Of a DNA stretch of 5,603 bases, positions 1-5,603 are shown piece by piece. Each line of letters begins with the position of its first letter. Within the stretch, counting starts at the first letter, position 1. Source of the stretch: Alphaproteobacteria bacterium (GTDB taxonomy: Bacteria; Pseudomonadota; Alphaproteobacteria; Rhizobiales; Xanthobacteraceae). Made by a program: the position numbers and the translations under genes. The notes beneath the pieces were generated by a model. The model was not told the DNA's origin, did not search any database, and was given only the letters and a program-made list of their open reading frames with translations. Location: the NCBI GenBank assembly GCA_005884855.1, contig VAZS01000072.1, positions 1 to 5,603 on the forward strand, in the 5' to 3' direction.

Positions 1-33
1 AGCCCGCGATACCCTTGGTGGAGTGACTGATTC

Positions 34-38
34 GGGGG
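34..38 (+). promoter_or_regulatory. Ribosome binding site of btaA
   Basis: A GGGGG run lies four bases before the ATG at 43 and supports that start over other in-frame choices. The 42 bases before the gene contain no direct repeat resembling a PHO box. Stop codons in two frames at 24-29 would allow an upstream gene to end here, but too little sequence is present to identify it. Confidence 0.5.
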
Positions 39-42
39 ATGA

Positions 43-1111
43 ATGCATACGCAGCTCATTGCGGACGCGGTTCGCAACACCAGAGACCGAAAAGAATCGA
101 CCGTTTGGGACAGGCTCTTTGCGTTGTGGTTTCGCCGCTTGGTCTACACCCAGATATGGGAGGATCCGGAAGCCGACCTCTCAGCACTACAGTTGCCGCT
201 GGGTTCGACCATCGTCACCATTTCATCAGGCGGATGCAACGCGCTTTCGTATCTTAAGGCGCGGCCCGCGCAAATCTACGCTGTCGATCTAAACAAAGCT
301 CATCTTTCGCTGCTCAAGCTCAAGGTTGCGGGGCTTCGGGCCTTTTCCAGCTACGCCGAGTTTTGGCAGTTCTTCGGCGAGGGCGCCTCGGTCGCCAACG
401 CCGAACTGTATCGCGACCGGTTGTGGCCGATGCTAGACGCCGATTCGCGCGCCTACTGGGATCAACGCGATCTCTTCGGTCGTCCACGACATACTTATTT
501 CACCAACGGATTTTATCGACACGGCATGCTCGGCCGCTTCATAGGGTTAGCGCACCTGTTAGCGAAGTTCGCCCGGATCGATCTCTCCGCGTTGCTGAAC
601 GGTAAGACAGACGCCCCCGAACGCATTCGATCGTTGGATCGTCTGGAGAGAGTTTTTCATTCGCCGCTAGCGCGTTTCATCACCGCAACTCCCGCCTTGC
701 TGTTCAGCCTGGGCATTCCGCCGCAACAGCGCGCTCTCTTGAAGGCGGACGCGCCGCTGAACCAGGTGCTATACGAACGGCTGTTGCGCTTGATCAATGC
801 CCACCCCAACGAAATAAACTATTTTGCGTGGCAGGCGCTGAGCCGCAGTTACCCCGGACCCGGCGATCGCTGCCTGCCACCTTATTTGCAGCGCTGCCAA
901 TTTGCTCGCAAACGCCATCGATCGAACCGGCAGCAGCAGAATCCGGGTCATCTTTCGCACTGCCGGCGCGGCGTCTCCGCTGGAGCAGACGGAGCTCGCG
1001 TCTTTGCGGCACGTTTGGCGGCGCGACGATGAAAGAAGTGAAATCGGTTTCGAACTGGATCGATCGGGAATTTACGGCGGATTCCACTGCTACGAACGGC
1101 GCCGAACATAA
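43..1111 (+). pseudogene. btaA: btaA, broken: S-adenosylmethionine:diacylglycerol 3-amino-3-carboxypropyltransferase (DUF3419)
   Basis: The intact enzyme moves the 3-amino-3-carboxypropyl group of S-adenosylmethionine onto diacylglycerol, the first step to the betaine lipid DGTS; BtaB then N-methylates it. In the first frame, family features run to about residue 283: YTQIWEDP at 35-42, the SAM-binding stretch around SSGGCNAL (61-68), VDLNKAHLSLLKLK (81-94), FYRHGMLGRFIG (157-168), NEINYFAWQAL (256-266) and LPPYLQR (278-284). After that the frame becomes low-complexity and stops at 1032. Family-like sequence reappears in the +2 frame from about 902: IRVIFRTAG, then RSGIYGGFHCYE, ending at TAA 1109-1111. 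Between the two parts the usual segment of about 50 residues, which carries a VLLDAQDWM-like motif, is missing. So an internal deletion, not a multiple of three, joins them somewhere in 885-945. The first-frame product of 329 residues would lack the real C-terminus and is probably inactive. Family assignment is firm; loss of function is inferred. Confidence 0.85.
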
Positions 1112-1129
1112 ATGTACGTTTTTTTGCAC

Positions 1130-1134
1130 GGGGA
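1130..1134 (+). promoter_or_regulatory. Ribosome binding site deciding the plcP start
   Basis: GGGGA lies seven bases before the ATG at 1142. The in-frame ATG at 1112, directly after the TAA of the btaA tail, has no comparable site and would add ten residues not needed by the fold, so 1142 is preferred. Confidence 0.6.
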
Positions 1135-1141
1135 CTTCGCT

Positions 1142-1939
1142 ATGAGTGAACAGTGTCTGGAACGGCGCTTTCGCACTTTGTTTATCTCCGACGTCCACCT
1201 CGGAGCCCGGGGTTCACAAGCCGAACGATTATTGGATTTCCTGCGCGGCCATGACGCCGATACAATCTATCTAGTTGGCGACATTGTAGATGGCTGGGCC
1301 CTGCAGTCGAGCTGGTACTGGCCGCAATCGCACAACGATCTGGTGCAGAAGATGCTGCGCAAAGCGCGCAAGGGCGCCAGGATAATCTACATTCCCGGCA
1401 ATCACGACGAGTTCTTGAGGAACTATTACGGCACCCATTTCGGTGGCATCGACGTGGTGCAAAACACGATACACGTTGGCGTCGATGGGCGGCGTTATCT
1501 GGTTATCCACGGCGATATGTTCGATCTCGTGGTGCAGAATGCGCGCTGGCTCGCTCATCTTGGCGATAAAGCCTACGACTTCGCCATCAAGGCTAACCGC
1601 TTCGTCAATATGTTCAGGCGGTGGTTTGGCGTGCCCTACTGGTCGCTATCGCAATGGGCCAAGCTGAAAGTAAAGAACGCCGTAAAGTATATTGGCGCGT
1701 TCGAACAGGCGTTGGCTGCCGAGGCGCGCCGTCACGGCGCCGATGGGGTGATCTGTGGACACATCCATTATGCCACCATCAGCGATGAGCATGGCATTTG
1801 CTACATGAATTGCGGCGATTGGGTCGAGAGCTGCACTGCGCTGGTTGAGCACGACGACGGGCGCTTTGAAATCGTTCTCTGGACCGATCCGCTGCGCTAC
1901 GCTGTTCAAAACGCAGCACTTGCGGCGCGTGCCGCCTGA
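1142..1939 (+). CDS. plcP: PlcP-type phospholipase C (metallophosphoesterase), lipid remodelling
   Basis: Two-metal calcineurin-like phosphoesterase of 265 residues. The metal-binding motifs are all present in order: SDVH (16-19), GD (46-47), GNHDE (86-90), HGD (123-125) and GHIH (206-209). Other conserved stretches are SSWYWPQSHND (56-66), YYGTHFGG (95-102), YWSLSQWAKLKVKNA (166-180) and NCGDWVESCTA (223-233). The overall sequence is that of the PlcP group, usually database-labelled UDP-2,3-diacylglucosamine diphosphatase because of LpxH similarity. In Sinorhizobium meliloti and marine Rhodobacterales, PlcP removes the phospho-headgroup of phosphatidylcholine and related lipids during phosphate starvation, giving diacylglycerol. 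The place between a diacylglycerol-using btaA and a GT4 transferase fits that role. No signal peptide or membrane segment is seen, so the enzyme should act at the cytoplasmic face of the membrane. The gene looks intact and overlaps the next start by one base. A true LpxH role is the alternative, considered less likely. Confidence 0.85.
   Translation: MSEQCLERRFRTLFISDVHLGARGSQAERLLDFLRGHDADTIYLVGDIVDGWALQSSWYWPQSHNDLVQKMLRKARKGARIIYIPGNHDEFLRNYYGTHFGGIDVVQNTIHVGVDGRRYLVIHGDMFDLVVQNARWLAHLGDKAYDFAIKANRFVNMFRRWFGVPYWSLSQWAKLKVKNAVKYIGAFEQALAAEARRHGADGVICGHIHYATISDEHGICYMNCGDWVESCTALVEHDDGRFEIVLWTDPLRYAVQNAALAARAA
1922..1935 (+). promoter_or_regulatory. Small hairpin before the plcP/agt overlap
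   Basis: GCGGC (1922-1926) and GCCGC (1931-1935) form a perfect five-base stem with a four-base loop, ending three bases before the agt ATG. No Shine-Dalgarno sequence is visible here. The hairpin would sit where the agt ribosome site should be, so agt translation probably depends on ribosomes finishing plcP. Such short GC-rich stems also arise by chance inside coding DNA. Confidence 0.3.
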
Positions 1940-3021
1940 TGCGGATCTTGATCGCGACCGATGCGTGGCATCCCCAGGTCAACGGAGTGGTGCGCACGTT
2001 GTCTATGATGGCGGATGCGGCGAAGAATCTTGGGGTGGAGATCAGCTTTCTCACTCCGCAGTCGTTCCGCACTTTTGCGATGCCGAGCTATCCGGATCTG
2101 CGCCTGGCATTGCCGTATCAGGCCAAAATCGCGCGTCTAATCGCCGATGCGCGACCTAATAGCATTCATATCGCCACCGAAGGTCCGATCGGAGTTCTTG
2201 TGCGGCGCTATTGTCGCAATCAGCGGCTGCCGTTCACAACGAGCTTCCATACCCGCTTTGCCGAATACGTCTCCGCTCGTGCGCCGGTTCCTGAATCCTG
2301 GATCTGGGCAGCGCTGCGCGCCTTTCACGCGCCGAGCCAGGCCGTGATGGCCGCCACGCCTGCACTCGCGACCGAATTACGCAGCCGCGGTTTCCGCAAC
2401 GTGGTGCTTTGGCCGCGAGGCGTTGACATGTCGCTGTTTCATCCCCGAACCGTCAACTTAGGCTTGCCACGTCCGGTGTTTTTGTGCGTCGGCCGCGTAG
2501 CCGTCGAAAAGAATCTCGAGGCGTTTCTTGACCTCGATTTGCCAGGCACCAAGCTCGTTGTCGGCGAGGGACCGGCGCGAGCTTCCCTGGCGCGGAAATA
2601 TCCGCACGCGCTGTTTCTCGGCGCCCGCCAGGGCGAGGAGTTGGCCGAGGTCTATGCCGCCGCCGACGTTTTCGTGTTTCCGAGCAAGACCGACACCTTT
2701 GGTTTGGTACTGCTGGAGGCGCTTGCCAGCGGTCTGCCGGTCGCCGCCTTTCCGGTGGCGGGACCTCGCGACGTTATAGGCACTGCTCCAGTGGGCGTGT
2801 TGAATGACGATTTGCGCGCAGCTTGCCTAAGCGCTTTGACCATCTTGCCGCAAGCCTGCCTCGAGTTCGCCGGCAAACACACATGGGTGGCTTCGGCCTA
2901 CTCTTTTGTCGAGAACATCACTAACATCCGCGGCATCGCCCAAAATGGCGACTTGGAACACGCCATCACGCGCAGGTCGGTCCTGGAATCAGTTCGCGAG
3001 AAGGCCACAATGCCTTCTTAA
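1939..3021 (+). CDS. agt: GT4 glycosyltransferase, probable glycosyl/glucuronosyl-diacylglycerol synthase (Agt-like)
   Basis: 360-residue GT-B fold enzyme of family GT4. The N-terminal acceptor domain opens with the strand MRILIATDAW and the loop PQVNGVVRT (12-20), then TSFHTRFAEY (101-110). The nucleotide-sugar domain shows WPRGVD (158-163), VGRVAVEKN (184-192), GEGPAR (209-214) and SKTDTFGLVLLEALASG (249-265). The latter is the family's E-x7-E motif with Asp252 in place of the first Glu, as in many relatives, and Glu260 as the second. There are no membrane spans, so membrane association would be peripheral. The start codon overlaps the plcP stop (TGATG), which indicates co-translation. Paired plcP-agt operons are known from phosphate-limited Rhodobacterales, and an Agrobacterium Agt makes monoglucosyl- and glucuronosyl-diacylglycerol. 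Sugar specificity cannot be read from this sequence. A mannosyl- or sulfoquinovosyl-type transferase for another lipid is possible, but the plcP pairing argues for diacylglycerol as acceptor. Confidence 0.8.
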   Translation: MRILIATDAWHPQVNGVVRTLSMMADAAKNLGVEISFLTPQSFRTFAMPSYPDLRLALPYQAKIARLIADARPNSIHIATEGPIGVLVRRYCRNQRLPFTTSFHTRFAEYVSARAPVPESWIWAALRAFHAPSQAVMAATPALATELRSRGFRNVVLWPRGVDMSLFHPRTVNLGLPRPVFLCVGRVAVEKNLEAFLDLDLPGTKLVVGEGPARASLARKYPHALFLGARQGEELAEVYAAADVFVFPSKTDTFGLVLLEALASGLPVAAFPVAGPRDVIGTAPVGVLNDDLRAACLSALTILPQACLEFAGKHTWVASAYSFVENITNIRGIAQNGDLEHAITRRSVLESVREKATMPS

Positions 3022-3040
3022 CGAGCGACTGCCAACCTCT

Positions 3041-3072
3041 CGGCGGAGCTCAAGGCGAGCTTTTGGCCGCCG
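3041..3072 (+). terminator. Possible 3' stem-loop after the btaA-plcP-agt cluster
   Basis: CGGCGG (3041-3046) pairs with CCGCCG (3067-3072). Inside, AGCTC (3047-3051) pairs with GAGCT (3057-3061), leaving a five-base loop and a TTTGG bulge on the 3' side. The structure begins 20 bases after the agt stop. No T tract follows, so it is not a canonical intrinsic terminator; it may protect the transcript end or assist Rho-dependent termination. Confidence 0.3.
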
Positions 3073-3238
3073 TTAGATCCTTTTGGCTGCTGGCGCAATG
3101 AAGGTCCAAAATCGTGCGAACTTTATTCCCATCAAGCAGATCCGGCGCACGCCGATGCCCTTGTTCGACAAGGCTATCCCGAATGTGCCCTTCCAGTTCT
3201 TGAATTTGCCCGACCCCGCCATTTTCAAAGCGAGCTGA
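3073..3238. other. Ambiguous small open frames on both strands; gene status unresolved
   Basis: Between the agt 3' end and the nitronate monooxygenase remnant, two short frames lie almost exactly opposite each other. On the - strand, an ATG at 3222, two bases after the remnant's stop, opens 49 codons to a TAA at 3073-3075, giving a basic, aromatic-rich peptide starting [14 protein letters not shown]. On the + strand, an ATG at 3098 opens 46 codons to TGA 3236-3238, starting [17 protein letters not shown]. They share wobble positions, and by hand count about three quarters or more of those positions are G or C, against many fewer in the long - strand frame that spans the region. That suggests a coding past on one strand, but I cannot say which. 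Neither has a clear ribosome site and I recognise neither product. One may be the relic of an unrelated gene's end. Confidence 0.3.
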
Positions 3239-3730
3239 CAAACCGTTCCGCAACTGATGGGATGTCTTTGATGCCACCGGCGCTCTGACCCGCCGTGAGC
3301 AGTGTCGCATGCGGCTGGCCGGTCTGGGTCGTCGAGACGATTTGTCGTCGCAGGCGATCGCAGTTGCGGCGGGCCTCATCGCGCTTGGCGCTCCACTCAT
3401 CCAGGAACGGCGTATGCAGAGACCGAAGCACGGTGCCAAACCCGGCTGTGCCCGGCAGCGGGCTGATGTCGTTAAGAACATCGACCTTGATCGCTTCGTC
3501 CGATCTGGCTTGCGCGATGGCTTGCTTCCACTCCTCGGGGGCCGGCGCTTCCTGGGTCGCGATGAAGCGTGTGCCGAGATTGACCCGGCCGCACCGAGCA
3601 TCAATGCCGCGGCGATGCCGCGCCCGTCAAAGATGCCGCCGGCAGCGACCACTGGAATCGGGGATACTGCATCGACAACCTGAGGCACCAGCGTGATGGT
3701 GCTGATCTCGCCACAATAGCCTCCCGCCTC
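3225..3730 (-). pseudogene. Nitronate monooxygenase (2-nitropropane dioxygenase family) remnant, C-terminal part, frameshifted
   Basis: The family consists of FMN-dependent TIM-barrel oxidases that oxidise alkyl nitronates. Reading leftwards from 3730, the frame gives [30 protein letters not shown], and a [16 protein letters not shown] stretch that matches the family's phosphate-binding half. At about 3584-3586 one base is missing from a G run (the family reading is GAAGVNLGTRF). Restoring it gives an open frame through [28 protein letters not shown] and [20 protein letters not shown] to a TGA at 3225-3227. The first half of the enzyme, about 170 residues including the N-terminal FMN contacts, is absent. 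Similarity stops just upstream of EAGG near a palindrome. The His that usually follows EAGG and serves in catalysis is Tyr here. The end [17 protein letters not shown] is also short compared with usual family tails. Fragment and frameshift together indicate a dead gene, even if the single base were a sequencing error. Confidence 0.85.
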
Positions 3731-3750
3731 GCCGCAGGGCCGATGCGAAG

Positions 3751-3776
3751 CCCCGATGCGCAATTGCACATCGGGG
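3751..3776. repeat. 26-base near-perfect palindrome, REP-like
   Basis: CCCCGATG (3751-3758) and CATCGGGG (3769-3776) are perfect inverted copies around the inner palindrome GCAATTGC (3760-3767). Only the pair 3759/3768 (C against A) does not match. An extra copy of CCGATGCG lies 13 bases to the left (3740-3747). The element sits in the gap between the stop of the exported-protein gene (38 bases away, on the - strand) and the truncated end of the nitronate monooxygenase remnant. It is not followed by a T tract on either strand, so an intrinsic terminator is unlikely. It resembles the short palindromic repeats scattered between genes in Bradyrhizobium-like genomes; that is from memory and copy number cannot be checked here. 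Confidence 0.6.
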
Positions 3777-3813
3777 AATGACGATGGTGGGAGCTGAAAG
3801 CGTGGCCTTCGGG

Positions 3814-4425
3814 TCAAAAAGCCGGTCCCGCCCCGTTCCTGCCGTAAGTGATGCGTGGGGTTTGCAAGCTACCGTCCGGCTGCTTCTTCGCAGCGGAGAC
3901 GAAAATCTTCGTGCCCGGCTTCAGGTCGTCCTTGCTACCCATCACATAGGTGACAACGACCGTCTCGGGGCCCACAACCAGTTTCTTCTCGCCATCCTTG
4001 TATTTGACGGACAGCGTCGGCCCATCGACCCCGGCAACCGTCTGTTCGACGTTGCCGTTGGTCATTTTGCTTTGTGGCTTCAGATCCCAGTCATAATGGC
4101 CCTCGCCGGTGCCGCGCATCGATTCCGGGAAGATATGCACCTCGATTGCTTTTTGGGTGCCATCGGCCTGCATCATTCCGGCCGAACCAACGAACATCCC
4201 GGGTTTGACGTCGGCCATGGTGGCGGGGACGATGGCAACATAGAGCGGATTATCGGTGACGGTGAGCTTAAGCTCGGCGCCATCGCGGCTCTTGACCACG
4301 TAAACCGGCCCTTCGATGCGTTCGATGGTGCCGCGGATGCGGACGGTTTCCTGCGCCGACACAGGCAGCGCGAGACAAGTCGTGAAGCTCACTACGGCGA
4401 GCGCACGCATTAAGATGCCGGACAT
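3814..4425 (-). CDS. Exported protein of two repeated beta-rich units, function unknown
   Basis: A 203-residue protein with a clear Sec signal peptide: a short N-region with Arg7, a hydrophobic stretch to about residue 22, and a likely cut at VSA|Q (24/25). The mature part holds two related units. Unit 1 (about 28-98) has the pattern [13 protein letters not shown], then [12 protein letters not shown], then [13 protein letters not shown]. Unit 2 (about 128-195) has [12 protein letters not shown], then [13 protein letters not shown], then [13 protein letters not shown]. The shared order of strand, DG turn, LKPG turn and PDG turn resembles small OB-like or DUF5666-type beta barrels, though I cannot confirm the family. 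A linker rich in Gly, His and Asp (about 100-120, with GEGHYDWD) separates them and could bind metal. GAGGGG (complement of 4433-4438) lies seven bases before the start and supports it. The gene stands alone, divergent from the next one. Similar proteins occur in Bradyrhizobium-type genomes as hypothetical proteins. Confidence 0.75.
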   Translation of the reverse strand: MSGILMRALAVVSFTTCLALPVSAQETVRIRGTIERIEGPVYVVKSRDGAELKLTVTDNPLYVAIVPATMADVKPGMFVGSAGMMQADGTQKAIEVHIFPESMRGTGEGHYDWDLKPQSKMTNGNVEQTVAGVDGPTLSVKYKDGEKKLVVGPETVVVTYVMGSKDDLKPGTKIFVSAAKKQPDGSLQTPRITYGRNGAGPAF

Positions 4426-4722
4426 TGTATTTCCCCTCTGGCTTTTGTTTTTAAAAGCTACTTCTACAAGCTACGCACCGCGTGCGCCCTTCTGCAACCC
4501 CACCGCTTAGGGAATATTCCTCCAGCCAGCACCAATGCGCCGCAGGAAAACGCTCTTCGTTTGCCTAAGCCTAGCACTTTGCGACCGGGTGGCGGGCGAG
4601 AAACGGCAGCTAATTGAGCCCGAACATGTGCACAGCGGATCTCTCCACCAGTGTCTGGTTCCGCTCGAAACCATGTTATCCTGGCTGTTGCAATGCAGGC
4701 GCAGTGAGGTCGAAGGCTATTG
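4426..4722. other. Divergent intergenic region, no gene seen
   Basis: These 297 bases separate two divergent genes and should carry both promoters. No frame gives a recognisable protein, and there is no tRNA or obvious structured RNA. The part next to the - strand gene is AT-rich, with GCTTTT (4441-4446) and AAAAGC (4453-4458) as a weak inverted repeat and AAGCTAC twice (4455-4461 and 4468-4474, 13 bases apart). A perfect ten-base palindrome, ggaatattcc, lies at 4511-4520 and could be a dyad operator. No -35/-10 pair is convincing on either strand; a TATCCT at about 4677-4682 is the best -10-like hexamer for the + gene, with no good partner. Confidence 0.5.
4713..4716 (+). promoter_or_regulatory. 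Ribosome binding site of the ABC_sub_bind gene
   Basis: AAGG (within GAAGG, 4712-4716) lies six bases before the ATG at 4723. It favours that ATG over the TTG one codon earlier at 4720. Confidence 0.5.
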
Positions 4723-5603
4723 ATGAGACGGCGCGCTTTCATGGGCTTTCTCATCTGCGGCATGACACTGTGGCCGCCGGGTCTTCATGCGCAACAGCCA
4801 AAGAAAATCTCCCGAATTGGCGTACTCCTTCCGGGTACCCCGGCATCGTTCTCACTGCGCACCAAGGCTTTCCTCGATGGCCTGAGAGAGCTTGGCTATG
4901 TCGAAGGAGTGACGATTGCGTTCGAATGGAAATGGGGCCAAGACCGGGTAGAGACGCTGTCCGCGCTTGCCGCTGATCTTGTGCGAAGCAATGTAGATGT
5001 CATCGTTACGGGCGGCACGTCCGCTGCTAAAGCGCTGAAGGCAGCAACCGCAGCCATTCCGATCGTCGTGGCTATTGTCAGCGATCCAGTCGAAGCCGGT
5101 CTGGTGGATAGCCTTGCACGCCCAGGCGGGAATCTTACCGGCTTCAGCATTGTTGCTCCGGAATTGGGTGAAAAGCGACTCGAGCTGCTGAAGGACCTCG
5201 TGCCTCATTTATCATCCGTGGCAGTGCTTCTGAACAGCAAGAATCCGCAATCTCAAATAGAACTGAAGCAGATGCGAAGTGCCGCCCAGGAAATGCGACT
5301 GCAGCTTTACCCCGTCGAAATTTCAACCGAAGACGGATTGCAAGATGCATTTGCCGCAATGAACAAGGCCGCTGTACAAGCTCTCGTCGTCCTCACGGAT
5401 CCGATCCTGTTTAGTCAACGAAAGCGAACGGTCGATCTTGCCAACAGCAATCGTTTGCCTGCCGTTTACTTCTTTAAAGGATATGCGAGGACGGCGGCTT
5501 GATGAGTTATGGTCCAAGCGACACCGACCTGTTCCGCCGCACCGCCAGCTATGTAGATAGAATATTGAAAGGCACAAAACCGGGAGACTTGCCGATCGAA
5601 CAG
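4723..5603 (+). pseudogene. ABC transporter substrate-binding protein (ABC_sub_bind family), one-base frameshift and cut by window end
   Basis: Periplasmic binding protein of the ABC_sub_bind (PF04392) type, which captures a small ligand for an ABC importer; members with known ligands include tryptophan or tyrosine binders, but many Bradyrhizobium copies are uncharacterised. The N-terminus MRRRAFMGFLICGM with LHAQQ is a signal peptide with twin arginines, cut probably after Ala23. Then come the first lobe (RIGVLLPGTP, LRELGYVEG, ALAADLVRSNVDVIVTGG, PIVVAIVSDPVEAGLVDSLARPGGNLTG) and the second lobe (ELGEKRLELLKDLVP, VAVLLN). The first frame ends with a stop at 5500-5502 after [10 protein letters not shown]. 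The family reading continues in another frame from about 5486: [11 protein letters not shown], then [25 protein letters not shown] to the window end. Adding one base near 5485 (G-C to GnC) restores a continuous frame. No permease or ATPase gene is visible here. Whether the lesion is real or a sequencing error is open. Confidence 0.8.

Noticed and set aside
794..1198. A 134-codon - strand open frame over the btaA 3' end
   Set aside because: It crosses the broken btaA tail and the plcP start in antisense, with a composition typical of a shadow frame and no recognisable motif.
1142..1939. LpxH (UDP-2,3-diacylglucosamine diphosphatase) as the main call
   Set aside because: The motifs are shared across the superfamily. 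The neighbours btaA and agt and the specific conserved stretches fit PlcP better, so LpxH is kept only as the alternative.
3050..3817. A 255-codon open frame on the - strand as one intact gene
   Set aside because: Only its part from about 3730 to 3586 matches a family. After that it is the wrong frame of the nitronate monooxygenase remnant, giving Arg/Ser/Pro-rich nonsense, and its start lies in unrelated sequence beyond the palindrome.
3778..4413. A 211-codon + strand open frame
   Set aside because: It is the antisense shadow of the exported-protein gene, which has a signal peptide, a ribosome site and a repeated domain pattern; the + frame has none of these.
4441..4458. GCTTTT/AAAAGC inverted repeat with T-rich loop as a terminator
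   Set aside because: The stem is six weak pairs and sits upstream of a gene start on the - strand with no gene ending into it, so an AT-rich promoter region is the simpler reading.
4464..4763. A 99-codon - strand frame in the divergent region
   Set aside because: It overlaps the signal-peptide codons of the + gene, has no family-like motif, is rich in Arg, Cys and Ala without order, and lacks a good ribosome site.
1..5603. CRISPR array, tRNA, rRNA, riboswitch or complete insertion sequence
   Set aside because: No regularly spaced repeats, cloverleaf, rRNA-like sequence, or transposase with terminal repeats was found by reading both strands.

Overview
The window looks like chromosomal DNA of an alphaproteobacterium of the order Hyphomicrobiales, probably close to Bradyrhizobium or another soil member. 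Reasons: GC-rich codon use, rhizobial-type lipid remodelling proteins, a tripartite-tricarboxylate-like ABC_sub_bind periplasmic protein of the kind expanded in these genomes, and a short palindromic repeat of the kind scattered in them. The assignment is inference, since no phylogenetic marker is present.

Left half (1-3021, all +): a three-gene cluster for replacing membrane phospholipid with phosphorus-free lipid. It starts with btaA (first step of betaine-lipid headgroup synthesis on diacylglycerol), then plcP (PlcP-type phospholipase C of the metallophosphoesterase superfamily, which releases diacylglycerol from phospholipid), then agt (GT4 glycosyltransferase, likely making glycosyl- or glucuronosyl-diacylglycerol). 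PlcP would supply the diacylglycerol that both lipid branches use. plcP and agt look intact and overlap by one base. btaA is broken: its N-terminal three quarters and its C-terminal tail are in different frames, and about 50 family residues between them, including the conserved aspartate-rich stretch, are missing. As written, only the glycolipid branch would work.

Middle (3022-3813): a decayed stretch. A possible hairpin follows agt. Then come about 150 bases with ambiguous small open frames on both strands, a truncated and frameshifted remnant of a nitronate monooxygenase gene (- strand, C-terminal part only), and a 26-base near-perfect palindrome next to where the remnant loses its similarity.

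Right half (3814-5603): an intact gene on the - strand for a small exported protein of two repeated beta-rich units, a 297-base divergent intergenic region with no recognisable gene, and the start of a + strand ABC-type periplasmic binding protein gene. A one-base deletion breaks that gene's frame near 5485, and its correct frame resumes and runs off the window.

Three of six recognisable genes are disrupted. Two of the lesions are single-base deletions, so sequencing or assembly error must be separated from real decay. The larger loss in btaA is harder to explain as a base-calling error.
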